Below the pieces are notes generated by a model. The model saw only the letters and a list, made by a program, of their open reading frames with translations. It made no database searches and was not told where the DNA came from. Both the position numbers and the translations under genes were made by a program. Positions 1 to 11,933 of a DNA stretch of 64,000 bases are shown here, in pieces. The DNA is from Diphasiastrum complanatum (lineage: Eukaryota > Streptophyta > Lycopodiopsida > Lycopodiales > Lycopodiaceae): NCBI GenBank assembly GCA_029204225.1, contig MU832155.1, positions 1 to 64,000 of the forward strand, read 5' to 3'. The first letter of the stretch is position 1. Each line of letters starts with the position of its first letter.

Positions 1-515
1 ATGTGAGAATCCATGACACAACCATTCTATATCATTGGGCCTTGTATAGAATATAGTCCTATGTGGATTGCATCGTGGTGGGGCCATGAATGCCATGGAC
101 ATGAACAATTACAAAAATAGTACTAACTTCCTAAATTATGAAATAAACAAAGGGACAAAAGAAAAAACCAGGTGATAAAAAATTTCTCACACCATCTAAT
201 ATTTGACAATTTGCAATGTGTTATCATCTCTTAACTCAAAACTTACATAATGGATATTTCACCTTCATTAAGAGACCCAAAATATCTAGCACGTAATAAT
301 AAGACTCATTTTTTTCCTACAAAAAAAGTCGGTTGTAGTTTTTGGACAGCAAACCAAGGAGCCCTCGTTGATGAAACTTTAAAATAAAAAGCTCTAATGG
401 ATTGTTTATCTAAAATGAGATTCTAAACACACATTATTTGGTTCATAATAAATAATGATAATGCAATGTAGTACATCAATTTGACTGACACCAGTCTGAG
501 TTAGTCGACAAGTGT

Positions 516-764
516 TCACGTATTTCTTCTTAGTTCTTCATACTTGTGTCCACATGTCCTTATTCCATTAGAGATGGAAGAGTGGTTTACCATTTGATCA
601 TTTTTTGGAATTTGATCTAAATTATCTAATAAGCTTTTTTCTTTCTCTACTGGGTCCACTCTGTAGATTGGAAACCGTGAATGAGTACAAACAAATTGGT
701 CTATTGAAAACACTTTTCTTCGACATAAATTATTGTCTTGGAAATTTACATTACAATTGTACAC
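516..764 (-). pseudogene. Short hypothetical ORF repeated in R0 copies
   Basis: This 82-codon minus-strand ORF has no recognised domain. A related ORF at 23409-23597 in R0 copy 3 keeps the core YRVDxVEKEKSLxDNLDQIP in frame, although the flanks differ. Shared frame over that stretch may mean a decayed exon of a captured gene, or simply high DNA identity. There are no clear splice sites or promoter. I do not regard it as a working gene. Confidence 0.25.
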
Positions 765-1140
765 GCCATAGATTTTGAGTTTTTATGAGGTGGAAAATCT
801 ACTTTACATGTTATTTTACGTTCTTCATAAAAGATTTCATGCACATGCACAAAGCTTGAAATGTACCTTTCGGAGGAATGAAATTATTTGCAAGATGTAA
901 TGCACTTCAAACATATCACAAGCTCCTTCACTTTGAGTTAGATTCTTTACTTATTACGGAAGGAGCTTGGCATATAATATTCTACAAGGGCTTCTTCCAT
1001 AATGGATAATTTGTCTATTTTAACATGATTGCAATCCACTACGAAAGAGAATTTACATTTGAAAACATAATCAACCTATTAAAAATGAAATCTATGAGTC
1101 CTTAGAGTGTTTTGACCATTCACCCCCAACTATCCATTCA

Positions 1141-1554
1141 TTACTTCCTCTTCCAAAGCATATCTGCAAGAACATTTCCTTCAGCATCCTTTCCTTGTGC
1201 TTGGGACGTAGCGGACTTGGGACAATTCTTGAGCATTACTTGCTGGATGTAATTGAGCATCGCACTACATAATTCAGGTGGCTGATTGTAGCAGTGCGCT
1301 TGTAAGTAAAATTTGTTGCCACCAGCATTAGCAGTTGTATGCTTTTGGGTGCCATTGGTTGGGGTGTTATTGATGAGCCATTGTAATGCAGGTTCAAGAT
1401 GTTGTGTCAAAGATATCCCCGACAAAGGCTTGCTGCACAAGGGTACACAACTGACGTAATCGCCATCAACACCCAAGTCAAAAAACTGATGTATTATAAG
1501 CAGACATGTTAGGCCAATGATTACACTTGATAGGCCAATTGCATGTGTTGCCAT
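1141..1554 (-). CDS. Probable secreted Gnk2/DUF26-like protein, truncated
   Basis: This 137-aa ORF begins with a hydrophobic stretch (about residues 5-23) that looks like a signal peptide. It is followed by a Cys-containing region resembling the ginkbilobin-2/DUF26 (stress-antifungal) fold: an SC..LCSKP start, a helix ending in NNTP, then FYLQAHC, x7, C, and a helix leading to KNCPKSAT. In the family, secreted DUF26 proteins bind mannose or act in antifungal defence. The expected second Cys of the C-x8-C-x2-C motif is a Met here (LCSAML), and the C-terminal Cys-containing strand is missing, so function is doubtful. A piece of the same coding region is repeated at about 14688-14870. The family call rests on motif memory only. 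Confidence 0.4.
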   Translation of the reverse strand: MATHAIGLSSVIIGLTCLLIIHQFFDLGVDGDYVSCVPLCSKPLSGISLTQHLEPALQWLINNTPTNGTQKHTTANAGGNKFYLQAHCYNQPPELCSAMLNYIQQVMLKNCPKSATSQAQGKDAEGNVLADMLWKRK

Positions 1555-1729
1555 GATAGTTGCAGTTGGACTTGCTTGCTAGATACAGCTCCTTGACATC
1601 AATGAAAATCAAGCCCAAGATTGATTAGATCATATGTTGTACATAAGATACATGATGGTAGACAAATGCATCACATCTATCAATGAGCTGAGGACATTGT
1701 TATAACAAATGATTACAAGCAAGAGAGAG

Positions 1730-4185
1730 AATATTCACCTTTGAATCAATTAAATGACCTTGTTTCTTTTTTTGTATTATGTTGCTTTCTTATGAGGATA
1801 GTTGAGAAGCCGCTCTCTACCTCTGGACATCCAAAATCAAAGGACCTACTCTCAAATCCTTCATAGGGAGCTTTAGATTTGGTGTTTCATGTGCACCCTT
1901 TTATATCATTTCAGGTTGATAGTACCAAAAGGCATCCATGACGGAGCCACCTAGGTAAGCAATATATGCCATGGCATTCATGGACTCATACGAAAAAGCA
2001 TGCTCAATCATATGCGATGGCACTCATGGACTCATATGAAAAAGCATGCTCAATCATGGACTCATCCATGATTGAGCACACTAGTTCTGACATAGCATTC
2101 ATGGGCCCATATTTGGCAACATCCACGGCAAAGCCATTTGGACAAAATATATTTTCTATGGTATTCATGGCCCCAACCACGAAGGACTATATTCTACGCA
2201 AGGCCCAATGATGTAGAATGGTTGTGTCTTGAATATCTTCACCATGATAGAGGGTTGTGCACTATTGGATGAGGGTGTGGCCCTACTACACCCTCGATAG
2301 TAGTGCAAAATACTTTCCTATCATGAGACCGCCACAAAGCATCATTTGTGGCCTAGGAGCATGACCAAGCATCGAGAATATAGTGTTCAAAGTGCACACC
2401 ATGCTCATCTTGTTGATATTAGTAATGTTTGTGTTCACACATAGTCATTACATAGATAGTACTAGCACCCTTCAATAGGGGCAGGTGGAGTTGTGATTGG
2501 AATTACCATCTTTTAGAAAGCACGCGTCAACCTTACTATTGTCTTGATGGTTTAGGTGCATGCAATTATACACTCATGGCTAATAGTTATGCCATTTATA
2601 ATTTCTAGCATGGCCACACAGAGGCTTAAAAATCTCTCACATTAATGCAATATGGGCATTCACCCACCTTCCATGTTGGCCATTTTGTAATTATGTCGAT
2701 TTTTCTAGATGTGGCCATGAACAAACCAAAGTAAAAAATATTTGCTAGAGTTTATGAATGAGATAATGTTCACTCCTTTGCAAATTATTAAGATTATTAT
2801 TAAGTCCTCTCCTCAAGCCTTAATTGTGGTTCAATAAGATGAGAAGATATAATGTATATAATGTGTGTTAGCTCACATTGTATATAATCAATGGTTGTGA
2901 TTGAGTTTTAAGAACACAGTTACCTATAATAGCAAGATCTAATTTTTATATAAGTTTGATTAGAAGTAATTTTCAATATAGTAATAAAAATCCCTCACAT
3001 ATATAATCTTTAAAATACGAGTCTGTATGTTTGATAAAACTTCAAAATTATGTGATCCAATGACGTTCATGGACCTAACATATTTTGAGTAAAATTTTCT
3101 CAACATACATAAAGCTCAATAATGTGTGTCCATTTGCATATCATACGAAATAATGGCTAGACCTTTTGTCTTGTCATTGCCATAACTCAATGAGAAAACT
3201 CACCATCATATCCCTCCAATGTGCCTCTAAACACATTGCAAAGAAGTGAACATTAGCAAGCTTAATATGTGCTCGTGAGAATCTTTGGAAGTTACAACTA
3301 AAGATAATTGTCCAATTCTATCCTACAAACTCCATAATTTCATCATTAGAGGAATTTTGGATTCAAAAAGGGCCCTTTAAAAAGATGTTTTTTAATTTTT
3401 TTTTTTCAACATTTGAAGCTTAACTTTGACCAATAATAAAAGTACATGTGTACTTTTACGTTAAGTAGAAATCTGCCCAAAAATTTGGGCCAAATTTTTT
3501 TAATATGCACATTTAAAATAGAGAAGGAAAAGAAATTTCATTCTAGAATATGAAAGGAGAGTAAAGAGCCGGGAAGGGGGGGGGGGGAGGTGTTTGTCTT
3601 TTTAAGGGGGCGTGCCCCTCCTTCTTGGGGCATGCCCCCTCCCTCCCCTCTCTCATAAAATGTTATCCCCCCCCCCCCCCCCCCCTTTTCTCTCCTTCCT
3701 TTCTATGATCTAGAATTAAATATTTTTCCTTCCCTAGTTTAGATGTGCATATTACAAAAATTTGCCCCAAACTTGCAACCCTTCCACTTTTATTTTGTAT
3801 ATTTCCATACTCTTTATTCTCCCTTTCTTTGACATGTATGGTTTAAAGAATTAGTTTTAATTTACTTGGCTGTCCAAATTGTAAACTCGGACACCTAGGT
3901 GGCAATCCTTATAGGGCCCTTTTCAAGCCCAAATTTTATGTAATGCCTCATAATGGCTGGATGAGAGGACAAGCTATAGTTTCCACTATATGCATAAAAG
4001 GATTTCAACATTATCAAACTTCATATGTAGTTGGGAGAATCTTTGAAAGTTCTAGCTTGAGATTATTTTTCAAATCCAATCTAAGAGGGCTTCATTTATT
4101 CATATTCAATCCATGATGAATAATTGATGATAGTTTTCTATGTAACAATGATGCAAAGTTTCAAATAGAGATAAAACTAGAACTA
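1730..4185. repeat. R1 repeat block, copy 1
   Basis: This block of about 2.4 kb is repeated as copy 2 at 5410-7522 in the same orientation, and partly as copy 3 at about 21009-21540. It contains a short tandem duplication near 1960-2050 and a near-perfect palindrome at 2046-2078. Copies 1 and 2 carry a TIR element with a GC-rich centre that copy 3 lacks. No credible coding region was seen; the short ORF at 1966-2211 is a product of the tandem repeat. Confidence 0.6.
3341..3953. mobile_element. Non-autonomous TIR (MITE-like) element with hairpin core
   Basis: The left end (CATTAGAGGAATTTTGG...) and right end (...CCTCATAATG) are inverted relative to each other, and GGGCCC-containing subterminal segments mirror each other. 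Inside, about 75-bp arms around 3510-3565 and 3690-3760 are inverted repeats, enclosing a GC-rich loop with a G run (about 3576-3587) and a C run (about 3667-3686). R1 copy 3 at about 21415-21430 lacks the whole segment, which supports mobility. It has no coding capacity. The superfamily is unknown because the target duplication is unclear. Confidence 0.6.
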
Positions 4186-4734
4186 TCAGCAAACTTGTTT
4201 AAGATAACAAATTATGCAATAGTGGAATATAATTCATTAAAGAATCGAAATCTGCAAAGATAAAAAAAGAAAAACATCTACAAGGCATTCTAGAAATTAT
4301 ATTATCGATTGCTACAAATTTATCAAATCTTTTGTTAATCCAAGACTCAAAGTGTCAAAAGATATGTCTCTTGGTGGCATTGTCACGGATAGCATATGTT
4401 GATCCATGACCTATGTGTACTATCTTGACAACGACACAACAATTTGTGAGTCAATCGGAACTGGCTCTTGATGTAAATTTTTGTGTGATGAAGCATGCTT
4501 TACTTCTGATGAAGTAGGCATGATCTCTCTTGTTTGTCACATTTTATGGTCCTACATTGAAATGTTTGTATAGCTTGCCTATATACTTGGGTTTCAACTT
4601 GTCATGAATCATGTGTGTTTTGTTGGAAGGAAATCCTTTCAATCTATTAACTAATCTCTAATTTAAAATCTAGGCTTTCCTATTAACCATAGTAAAATCA
4701 CACATAGCAATGATAATTCTTTAACTTTCCATTA

Positions 4735-5099
4735 ATCATTAGAGGATTTCTAAAACCAAAAAAGACCCTTTGTAAATATTTTCTTTATATGCTTTGTCCA
4801 ATTTTTCTTACACATGGACCACTCAAATTTGAAATCTAAGTAACGTAGCTTTTTTTTTTCCACATTAAAACTGGCATAACTTTTTAGTGGTAAGTCGGAA
4901 TTCAGCGAAGTTTGGTGTGTTGGAAGAAGAGCGTTGTCCAGTGATATGTAACATGACATACTTCTAAGCTACGATTAAAAAGTTATGGCAAGTCAAATGC
5001 ATTAGTTGAAAATATTGTTATAATATTTTAATAATACAAAAGGGATGTTTGCACGAATTCTTATAAGGTCCTTTTGGAGCTCAAAATTCCCCTAATGAT
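4735..5099. mobile_element. Second TIR element of the same MITE-like family
   Basis: A 365-bp segment opens with ATCATTAGAGGATTTCTAAA and closes with TCAAAATTCCCCTAATGAT. The ends are inverted repeats of about 20-40 bp and resemble the ends of the element at 3341-3953, including the AAAAGGxCC subterminal box. It is AT-rich inside with no coding potential. The short minus-strand ORF spanning it has no recognisable domain. Confidence 0.55.
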
Positions 5100-5409
5100 A
5101 AGAGTGATAGCACATGTCCATGAGAGTTGGAATATTGAAAATATGCATGAATTTTGTCCTAGAGCTTGATATGAGCTTACTATCTTGATCAATGAAGATA
5201 GAATGAAGAAAACCGTATAGACAAAAGATCTTGGAAAGAAATAGTTGTAGCAATAGTACATTAGCACATGATTTTCTAGATTGGGCTACTCTCCATTTAA
5301 AAATTGGGGGGGGGGGGGATTTACTTGTGTTTTACAAAGTAGTACCACCAAATAAACTTCATCCTTTAAGATGGAGCTATTTTTAAGTACATAGGTAACA
5401 AAATCAAGA
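5100..5409. other. Unassigned spacer with poly-G tract
   Basis: No gene is recognised. A run of about 13 G occurs at 5306-5318. Short ORFs here have no domain support. Confidence 0.4.
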
Positions 5410-7522
5410 GCAAATATTCACCTATGACTCAATTAAATGACCTTGTTTCTTTTATTGTAATCATGTTGCTTTCTTACGAGGACATCCAAAATCAAAGTAC
5501 CTACTCTCAAGTCCTTCGTAAGGAGCTTTAGATTTGGTGTTTCACGTGCATCCTTCTATATCGTCCCGGGTTGATAGCACCAAAGGCATCCATGACGGAG
5601 CCACCTAGGTAAGCAATATATGCCATGGTGTTCATGGACGCATACGAAAAAGCATGCTCAATCATATGCGATGGCACTCGTGGACTTATATGAAAAAGCA
5701 TGCTCAATCATGGACTCATCCATGATTGAGCACACTAGTTCTGCCATAGCATTCATGGGCCCATACTAAGAAGCATCCAGGACAAAGCCACTTGGATGAG
5801 ATATAGTTTCCATAGTATTCATGGTCCCACCACGATGCAACCACGAAAAACTATATTCTACACAAGTCCCAATGATGTAGAATGGTTGTGTCATGAATAT
5901 CTTCACCATGATAGAGGGTTGTGCACTATTGGATGAGAATGTAGCCCTACTACACCATCTTTAGAAAGCACGCATCAACCTTACTATTGTCTTGATGGTT
6001 TAGGTGCATGAAGTTATATACTCATGGCTAATAGTTATGCCATTTATAGTTTCTAGTATGGCCACACAGAGGCTTAAAAGTCTCCCACATTAATGCAATA
6101 TGGGCATTCGCCACCTTCCATGTTGGCCACTTTGTGATTATGTCATTTTTTCTAGATGTGGCCATCAAGGCAAAACAAACCAAAGTAAAATATATGTGCT
6201 AGAGTTTATGAATGAGATAATATTCACTCCTTTGCAAATTATTAAGATTATTATCAAGTCCTCTCCTCAAGCCAGACGAGAAGATATAATTTACATAATG
6301 TGTGTTGGCTCACATTGTATATATAATCAATGGTTGTGATTGAGTTTTAAAACCACGGTTACCTATAACATAATAGATACGAGTATGTATGTTTGATAAA
6401 ACTTCAAAATTATGTCATCCAACGATGTTCATGGACCGAACATATTTTGAGTAAAATTTTCTCGACATACATAAAGCTCAATAATGTGTGTCCATTTGCA
6501 TATCATACAAAATAATGGCTAGACCTTTTGTCTTGTCATTGCCATAACTTAATGAGAAAACTCACCATCATATCCCTCCAATGTGCCTCTAAACACATTG
6601 CAAAGAAGTGAACATTAGCAAGCTTAATATGTGCTCGTGAGAATCTTTGGAAGTTACAACTAAAGATAATTGTCCAATTCTATCCTAAAAACTCCATAAT
6701 TTCATCATTGCAGGAATTTTGGATTAGAAAGATGTTTTTTAATTTTTTTCAACATTTGAAGCTTTCTTTTGACCGATAATAAAAGTACATGTCTACTTTT
6801 ACGTTGAGTAGAAATTTGCAAAAAAATATGGGGCAAATTTTTTTAACATGCACATTTAAAATAGAGAAGGAAAAGAAATTTAATTCTAGAACATAGAAAG
6901 GAGAGAAAAGAGCGGGGGAGGGGGCAGGTGTCTTTTCAAGGGGGCACACCCCTCCTTCTTGGGGCACGCCCCCTCCCTCCCCTCTCTCATAAAATCCCCC
7001 CCCCCCCCCCTTCCTCTCCTTTCTATGTTCTAGAATTCAATATGTTTTCCTGCCCTATTTTAGATGTGCATATTACAAAAATTTGCCAGGAAATTTGTAA
7101 CCCTTTCACTTCTATTTTGCATTTTTCCAAAAATTTCTCACTCTCTTTATTCTCCCTTTCTTTGACATGTATGGTTTTAAAAAAAAATAGTTTTAATTTA
7201 CTTGGCTGCCCAAATTGTAAACTCGGACAACCTACATGGCAATCCTTATAGGGCCCTTTTCAAGCTCAAATTTTATGTAATGACTCATAATGGCTAGATG
7301 AGAGGACAAGCTATAGTTTTTGCTATATGCATCAAAGGATTTCAACATTATCAAACTTCATATGTAGTTGGGAGAATCTTTTGAAAGTTCTAGCTTGAGA
7401 TTATTTTTCAAATCCCATCTAAGAGAGCTCCATTTATTCATATTCAATCCATGATGAATAATTGATAATAATTTTCTATGTAACAATGATGCAAAGTTTC
7501 AAATAGAGATGAAACTAGAACT
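5410..7522. repeat. R1 repeat block, copy 2
   Basis: This is a direct repeat of 1730-4185 with scattered substitutions and small indels; the stretch corresponding to about 2290-2500 is largely missing. It includes another copy of the hairpin-core TIR element at about 6705-7292. It ends abruptly in the middle of the repeat, where a copia LTR starts at 7523, so the LTR element inserted into R1. Confidence 0.6.
6705..7292. mobile_element. Third MITE-like copy, inside R1 copy 2
   Basis: Same inverted-arm structure as at 3341-3953: mirrored arms around about 6840-6905 and 7010-7085, a GC-rich centre with a C run near 6997-7010, and right end ...GACTCATAATG. It sits at the same place in R1 as the copy-1 element, so insertion preceded the R1 duplication. 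Confidence 0.55.
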
Positions 7523-8351
7523 TGTGAAAATTTGTCAAAAAGCTATCTTGATTATTTTATGATTTTATGCTTGTCAGGACATTTCACATGTGTGGAGCAT
7601 GTTCCCAAATGTGAAAAATAGTTAGGAATAGTTTATAATGTTGACTTTAGGTGTAATATAAAGGTTGCTAGTCAAGCATCTTGGTGTCACTAGGTGATAA
7701 GGCCAATTTTGGCTTTAGAGGTTGAATGGTCAAGTACACATGTTTTGTCATGATTAGGCCAAAATTCAATTATTATGTAACTTGAGATAGTTAGGTTGCT
7801 TACACATGTCAAGTTTAGGTTTGATGAGTGATGCACTCTATGTGGTGGCAAAAGTCAAAGGGTCCAATCATAAGAGAGAGATGTGTTGGAAGGGTCCAAT
7901 CAAAAGTGAGGGATGTTGCATCACACATCCAATAGGGTTGGAGAGGCTATGTTTAAGGGGTCCAATAATAATCAAGCATGGATCTCCACGAGTTTCTATA
8001 TGTACTTTCATTCTCTTCATTAATGTATGAGAGATCTATGAGTTTTTTGAGTCAATTTGGAGATTTGTAAATTTTGCTTGTATAGCCTTCTCTCTCTAAG
8101 TGAGCCCAAAAGTGGTATTTTCTCTCTCTACCTAAGGAGAGGAGCTTGTCTTTACTTAGATTATTTCATGAAATCTTCCACACGTGTGAAACACCTTTTG
8201 GTAACAAATGAATGCATGTAGAATGGTATTTTTGCCTTAGATCTTGTCATTGATCTTGGATTTCAATCAATAGGTGATCTATAGTGCATGAGCCAAGCTT
8301 AGGAGATCAATTTCACACATTAGGGCATTCCCACATGTGTGAATTTTCACA
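7523..8351 (+). repeat. Copia 5' LTR (+ orientation)
   Basis: The LTR starts TGTGAAAATTTG and ends TTTTCACA, directly followed by a tRNA-Met primer site. It contains CACACGTGTG-type palindromes near 7590 and 8180. It is related, in reverse orientation, to the solo LTR at 13843-14682. No matching 3' LTR is present in this orientation. Confidence 0.75.
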
Positions 8352-8363
8352 TGGTATTAGAGC
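8352..8363 (+). promoter_or_regulatory. Primer binding site (initiator Met tRNA)
   Basis: TGGTATTAGAGC differs at one base from the plant copia primer site TGGTATCAGAGC and lies immediately after the LTR. Confidence 0.75.
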
Positions 8364-9109
8364 CTACCTAAGATTTTGATGCATCTATCATGCATAGTTT
8401 CAAAAATTTCATGAAAATCAAGATCTAGAGAGTGTTAATTGCATCTCCCATGCTATCTCAAGGAAAATTGGATCAGAGGGTTCATTATCATAATGATTGA
8501 ATCATTTCAGGCACTATACAAAATTTAGTGCTCAGGCATGTGTGAAGTACAACCAAGCTCGTTTGGAAAGTTCTCTTCCAAGTTAGATCCAAATTGGGTG
8601 TTAGATAGCTTGTTTGAAAGCTAGTTTTGTCTAGTTTTTGTAGCAACTTGTTTCAATTCCATTTGGTAGAGCCAATCAGAAGTTATAAGATTTTGAAGAG
8701 GGTTAGGTGGGGCACCTGGACTTGTGTGGACACATTTGGTTTGATCATATCTTGCTAGTTTGACCAAAAAATTCAAGAAGAGGCTTGCCAATGTCATCTA
8801 TTTAAGATCTAGTTATCATTTTGAGGTCATAGCCACTTTATTTCATACAATTGGCTTGTATTTGAGTGATTTGTGGATTCTTGGAGTGTTTCACACGTGC
8901 CAAAGATAGTTTGACCCAAGCTTTGCCTATACTCCATCAATTGATGAGAGGTTGATCTAGTTTGAGGGAGATTGGTAGAGCTTGTGAGATCCATCTCACA
9001 TTTTGTTGCAAGATCTTGCATAGGAGTTGGCAGTACAGCTTTCAAGGATCCTATAGTGAGAAAGAAGCAACATTTTACTGTCTACATCACAAGGAGTCTT
9101 CACTATTAC
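8364..9109 (+). other. Copia untranslated leader
   Basis: About 750 bp of leader lies between primer site and gag start. Short ORFs here have no domains. Confidence 0.5.
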
Positions 9110-9397
9110 ATGGCATCTATGGGTTCCTTTCTATTGGAATCTAGTGAGAGACTATCTACCTCCAACTATTCTATTTGGAAGGTTAGAATGGAGTCAACCT
9201 TGATACTCCAAGATGTGATGGACATTGTACTTGGGATTGAGGAGGAGCCTCGAGTCCTTCAAGAAGTACAAAAGTATAAGAAGAGAGCTAGGATGGCTCT
9301 CCATTATATCAAGATGAATGTTTCTAATGAGATTTTGAGAGAGATTAGTGCTTGTACTTCGGCCAAGGATGATTGGGATACTCTTAAAGCAATCAAA
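9110..9397 (+). pseudogene. Copia gag, N-terminal fragment
   Basis: The ATG at 9110 begins a copia Gag N-terminus of the LLESSERLSTSNYSIWKV type, followed by the helical segment with RARMALHYIKMN and a CTSAKDDW motif. Gag forms the virus-like particle of the retrotransposon. After about 96 codons the similarity stops at about 9397, where the DNA continues as the reverse complement of a copia RT region. Zinc knuckle, protease and all downstream domains are absent on this strand, so this is a dead fragment. Confidence 0.8.
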
Positions 9398-11153
9398 GGA
9401 TCTTTCATCACCTTTATTAGGATCTTTTACAATCTTCTCCATTGGATAATCTATGCTCTTAGAATTTTCCATATGGAATTTTTTCAACATAGAGTGAGCA
9501 TATTGAGATTGGCATATAAAGACATGACTTTCATAAAAATCAATTTCTAGGCCTAGGATGTAATGTATCTCTCCTAGATCTTGCATTTCAAACTCACATC
9601 CAAGTGCTAGCGTAGTTTCATCAACTAGCTTGATACAACTTCCACAAAGAATAATGTCATCAACATAAATTAGAAGAATGACAATATTGCTATCAACAAA
9701 CTTTAGATACATGGAAGGATCATAGTCACTAAGAGTAAATCCTAGTGAGATAAGAAAAGAATCAAGTCTTGAATACCATGATCTTGGTGCTTGCTTGAGT
9801 CCATAAAGACTTTTGAAGAGCAAGCACACTTTGGACTCATCCTTGATGAATCCTTGAGGTTGTTCCATATAGATCTCCTCCTCAAGATAACCATTTAGAA
9901 AAGCATTGGATACATCTAATTGGAACACCTTCCACTTAAAGAAACAAGCAAGAGAAATAAGAATTCTTATTGTCATCATCTTTGCAATGGGTTCAAAGGT
10001 CTCCTCATAATCAAGGCCATGGATTTGAGCAAATCCTTTTGCACATAATCTTGCCTTATACTTGTTAATGGTGCCATCATGGTTGAACTTGATCCAAAAT
10101 ACCCACTTGCAACCAATCACATGCTTGTTGGATGGAGGATCCACAAGCTCCCAAGTATTGTTGGTGATCAATGCATCATACTCTTGCTTCATGGCATCAT
10201 ACCACTCCTTGGTATTGAGTGCCTCTTGTACATTCTTTGGCTCTTCATGAAAGACATAAAAAACATAATTAGTGGAATCAAGATCCACTTGTTTGCCTTT
10301 GTCAACATATGAGAGCCTCTTAGGCTTGGATCTATCTCTCATGGATCTAGATGGTGAGAAAATTCGAGGAGAGTCTTCTTCAATTCTCAACCCCATCACA
10401 TCATAATTGTCTTCAAAATCAATAATAGGTGATGCATCCATATATTTCTTTATCTCGGCCTCTTCAAAAGATGAATGTTGATCTTTATGAAAGATAACAT
10501 CTCTACTTTCAATAACTTGAGAAGTAGAGAGTACAAAGACTCTATAGGCCTTCTTGGTGGATGAGTATCCAACCATGATCCCTTTGCATGCACTAGGTTC
10601 TTCCTTCTTCCTTGTTTCCAAGGGAATATGGGCAAAGCATATGCATCCAAAAACTCTAAGGTGATCAACCTTAGGCTTCTTCAAATATAAGATTTCATAT
10701 GGTGACTTTCCTCCAAGAGCTATATGTGGGAGCCTATTGCAAAGATAATTTGCACAATTAATGGCTTCTCCCCAAAAATCTTTGGGCAAAGATGCCTCAA
10801 TTCTCATAGATTTTGCACATTCACATAGAGATCTATTTTTTCTCTCGGCCACTCCATTTTGAGATGGAGAGTAGGCACAAGAGAACTCTCTTTTGATGCC
10901 TTCAAGCTCACAAAAATCATGAAATCTATTGGAGATATATTCACCACCTCCATCACATCCAAGAGCTTTAATCTTGAATGAGAATTGCTTCTCTACATAA
11001 GCTTTGAAAATAAGGAAATGATCAAACACCATAGATTTAGAAGCAAAAAGATATATCCAAGTGAATCTTGTGAAATCATCAATGAAAGTAACAAAACAAG
11101 TGGCTCCTCCCTTGCTTATAGTTGATGAGAAATGCACATCCGAGTGGATTAAC
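9398..11153 (-). pseudogene. Copia pol fragment (integrase core to RT)
   Basis: Reading frame from about 11153 down to about 9398. It opens in the integrase core (QLIHSDVH, then FIDDF), with CDGGGEY and a NGVAERKN catalytic-Glu segment. It continues through the linker into reverse transcriptase (GCKWVF, LDVSNAFLNG, YGLKQAPRSWY, and the YVDD catalytic box). The first integrase motifs, protease and gag are missing upstream, where an LTR abuts at 11154. The C-terminal RNase H is missing because the frame runs into antisense gag at about 9397. It is long and open but cannot make a full Pol. RSDNGGE is altered to GCDGGGE. Confidence 0.85.
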
Positions 11154-11916
11154 TGACAAAATTTTCAAAATTCACACGTGTGGTGAATGTCCACAAGAGT
11201 GATTGATCTTAATTAAGCTTTGTGATTGGCACTATAACCTGATTCTAGTTCAAAAGACATGGCTAATCCACAATCTAGCATGCTAATCCACAAAATATAA
11301 TAGCAATGATCAAAAAATGAATAAAAATACAAAATTTCAATGTATGAGCATTAGCCTCAACACAAGTTAGAGAGAGAGAGCTAGAGAGATAACAAGCAAT
11401 ATTTGTTTAGATCCAAAATGACATGAGATAGCTACAAAACTTTGGTTCTTCATCATTGATTGTGTGGAGAGCTACACATATTTATGGAGATTGAGGTAGC
11501 TCGAGGTAGAACCATATCTATCCATTCCAAAATGACATCTAGAGTCTATGTGACATTTGTCACTTGTCATGCATGAAATTCTACCAACTTTTTACAAGTG
11601 TACTAGTTCTAACTAGAAATGTCCAAATCATCATGCATGTGTCCATTAAACTTTGTGCATGCCTTGCATGTCACTATGGATCACTTACAATTAATGCATG
11701 TGAGTTGCCACGAGTTTCTACAAGCATAATCATGCTAATTCTATGTCTACAAACTATATGCAAGTTGCATTTATCAAACTAGATACTACATAACCATGTA
11801 GCTCGAGTTCTATGTAGGCCAAACTTGGCATTTTGCATTAATGAGCTACATACTTGCATGGTACAACATTTGTAGCAAGCCAAGAAATCAATATGGATTG
11901 TTTTTCAATTTTAACA
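11154..11916 (-). repeat. Copia 3' LTR (minus orientation)
   Basis: On the minus strand the LTR runs TGTTAAAATTG ... AAAATTTTGTCA (763 bp). It is preceded by a purine tract at 11917-11927 and by the RNase H end of a copia pol. It contains a TTCACACGTGTGG palindrome near 11171 and a GA-rich stretch near 11370. Confidence 0.7.
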
Positions 11917-11927
11917 CTCCTCCTAAA
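11917..11927 (-). other. Polypurine tract
   Basis: On the minus strand this reads TTAGGAGGAG right before the LTR start TGTTAAAA. Plus-strand priming sites of LTR elements sit in exactly this position. Confidence 0.65.
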
Positions 11928-11933
11928 AAAGAT

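Larger units (their letters stand above)
190..1730. repeat. R0 repeat block, copy 1
   Basis: Long dispersed repeat. Parts recur at 13345-15084 (copy 2, lacking the segment matching about 262-790 and split by a solo LTR) and at about 22940-24000 (copy 3, diverged). It contains the small ORF at 516-764 and the Gnk2-like ORF at 1141-1554. No LTR or TIR ends were recognised, so the repeat may be a segmental duplication or an unclassified element. Confidence 0.6.

Noticed and set aside
1966-2211. An 81-codon ORF
   Set aside because: It consists largely of a translated local tandem repeat and has no domain.
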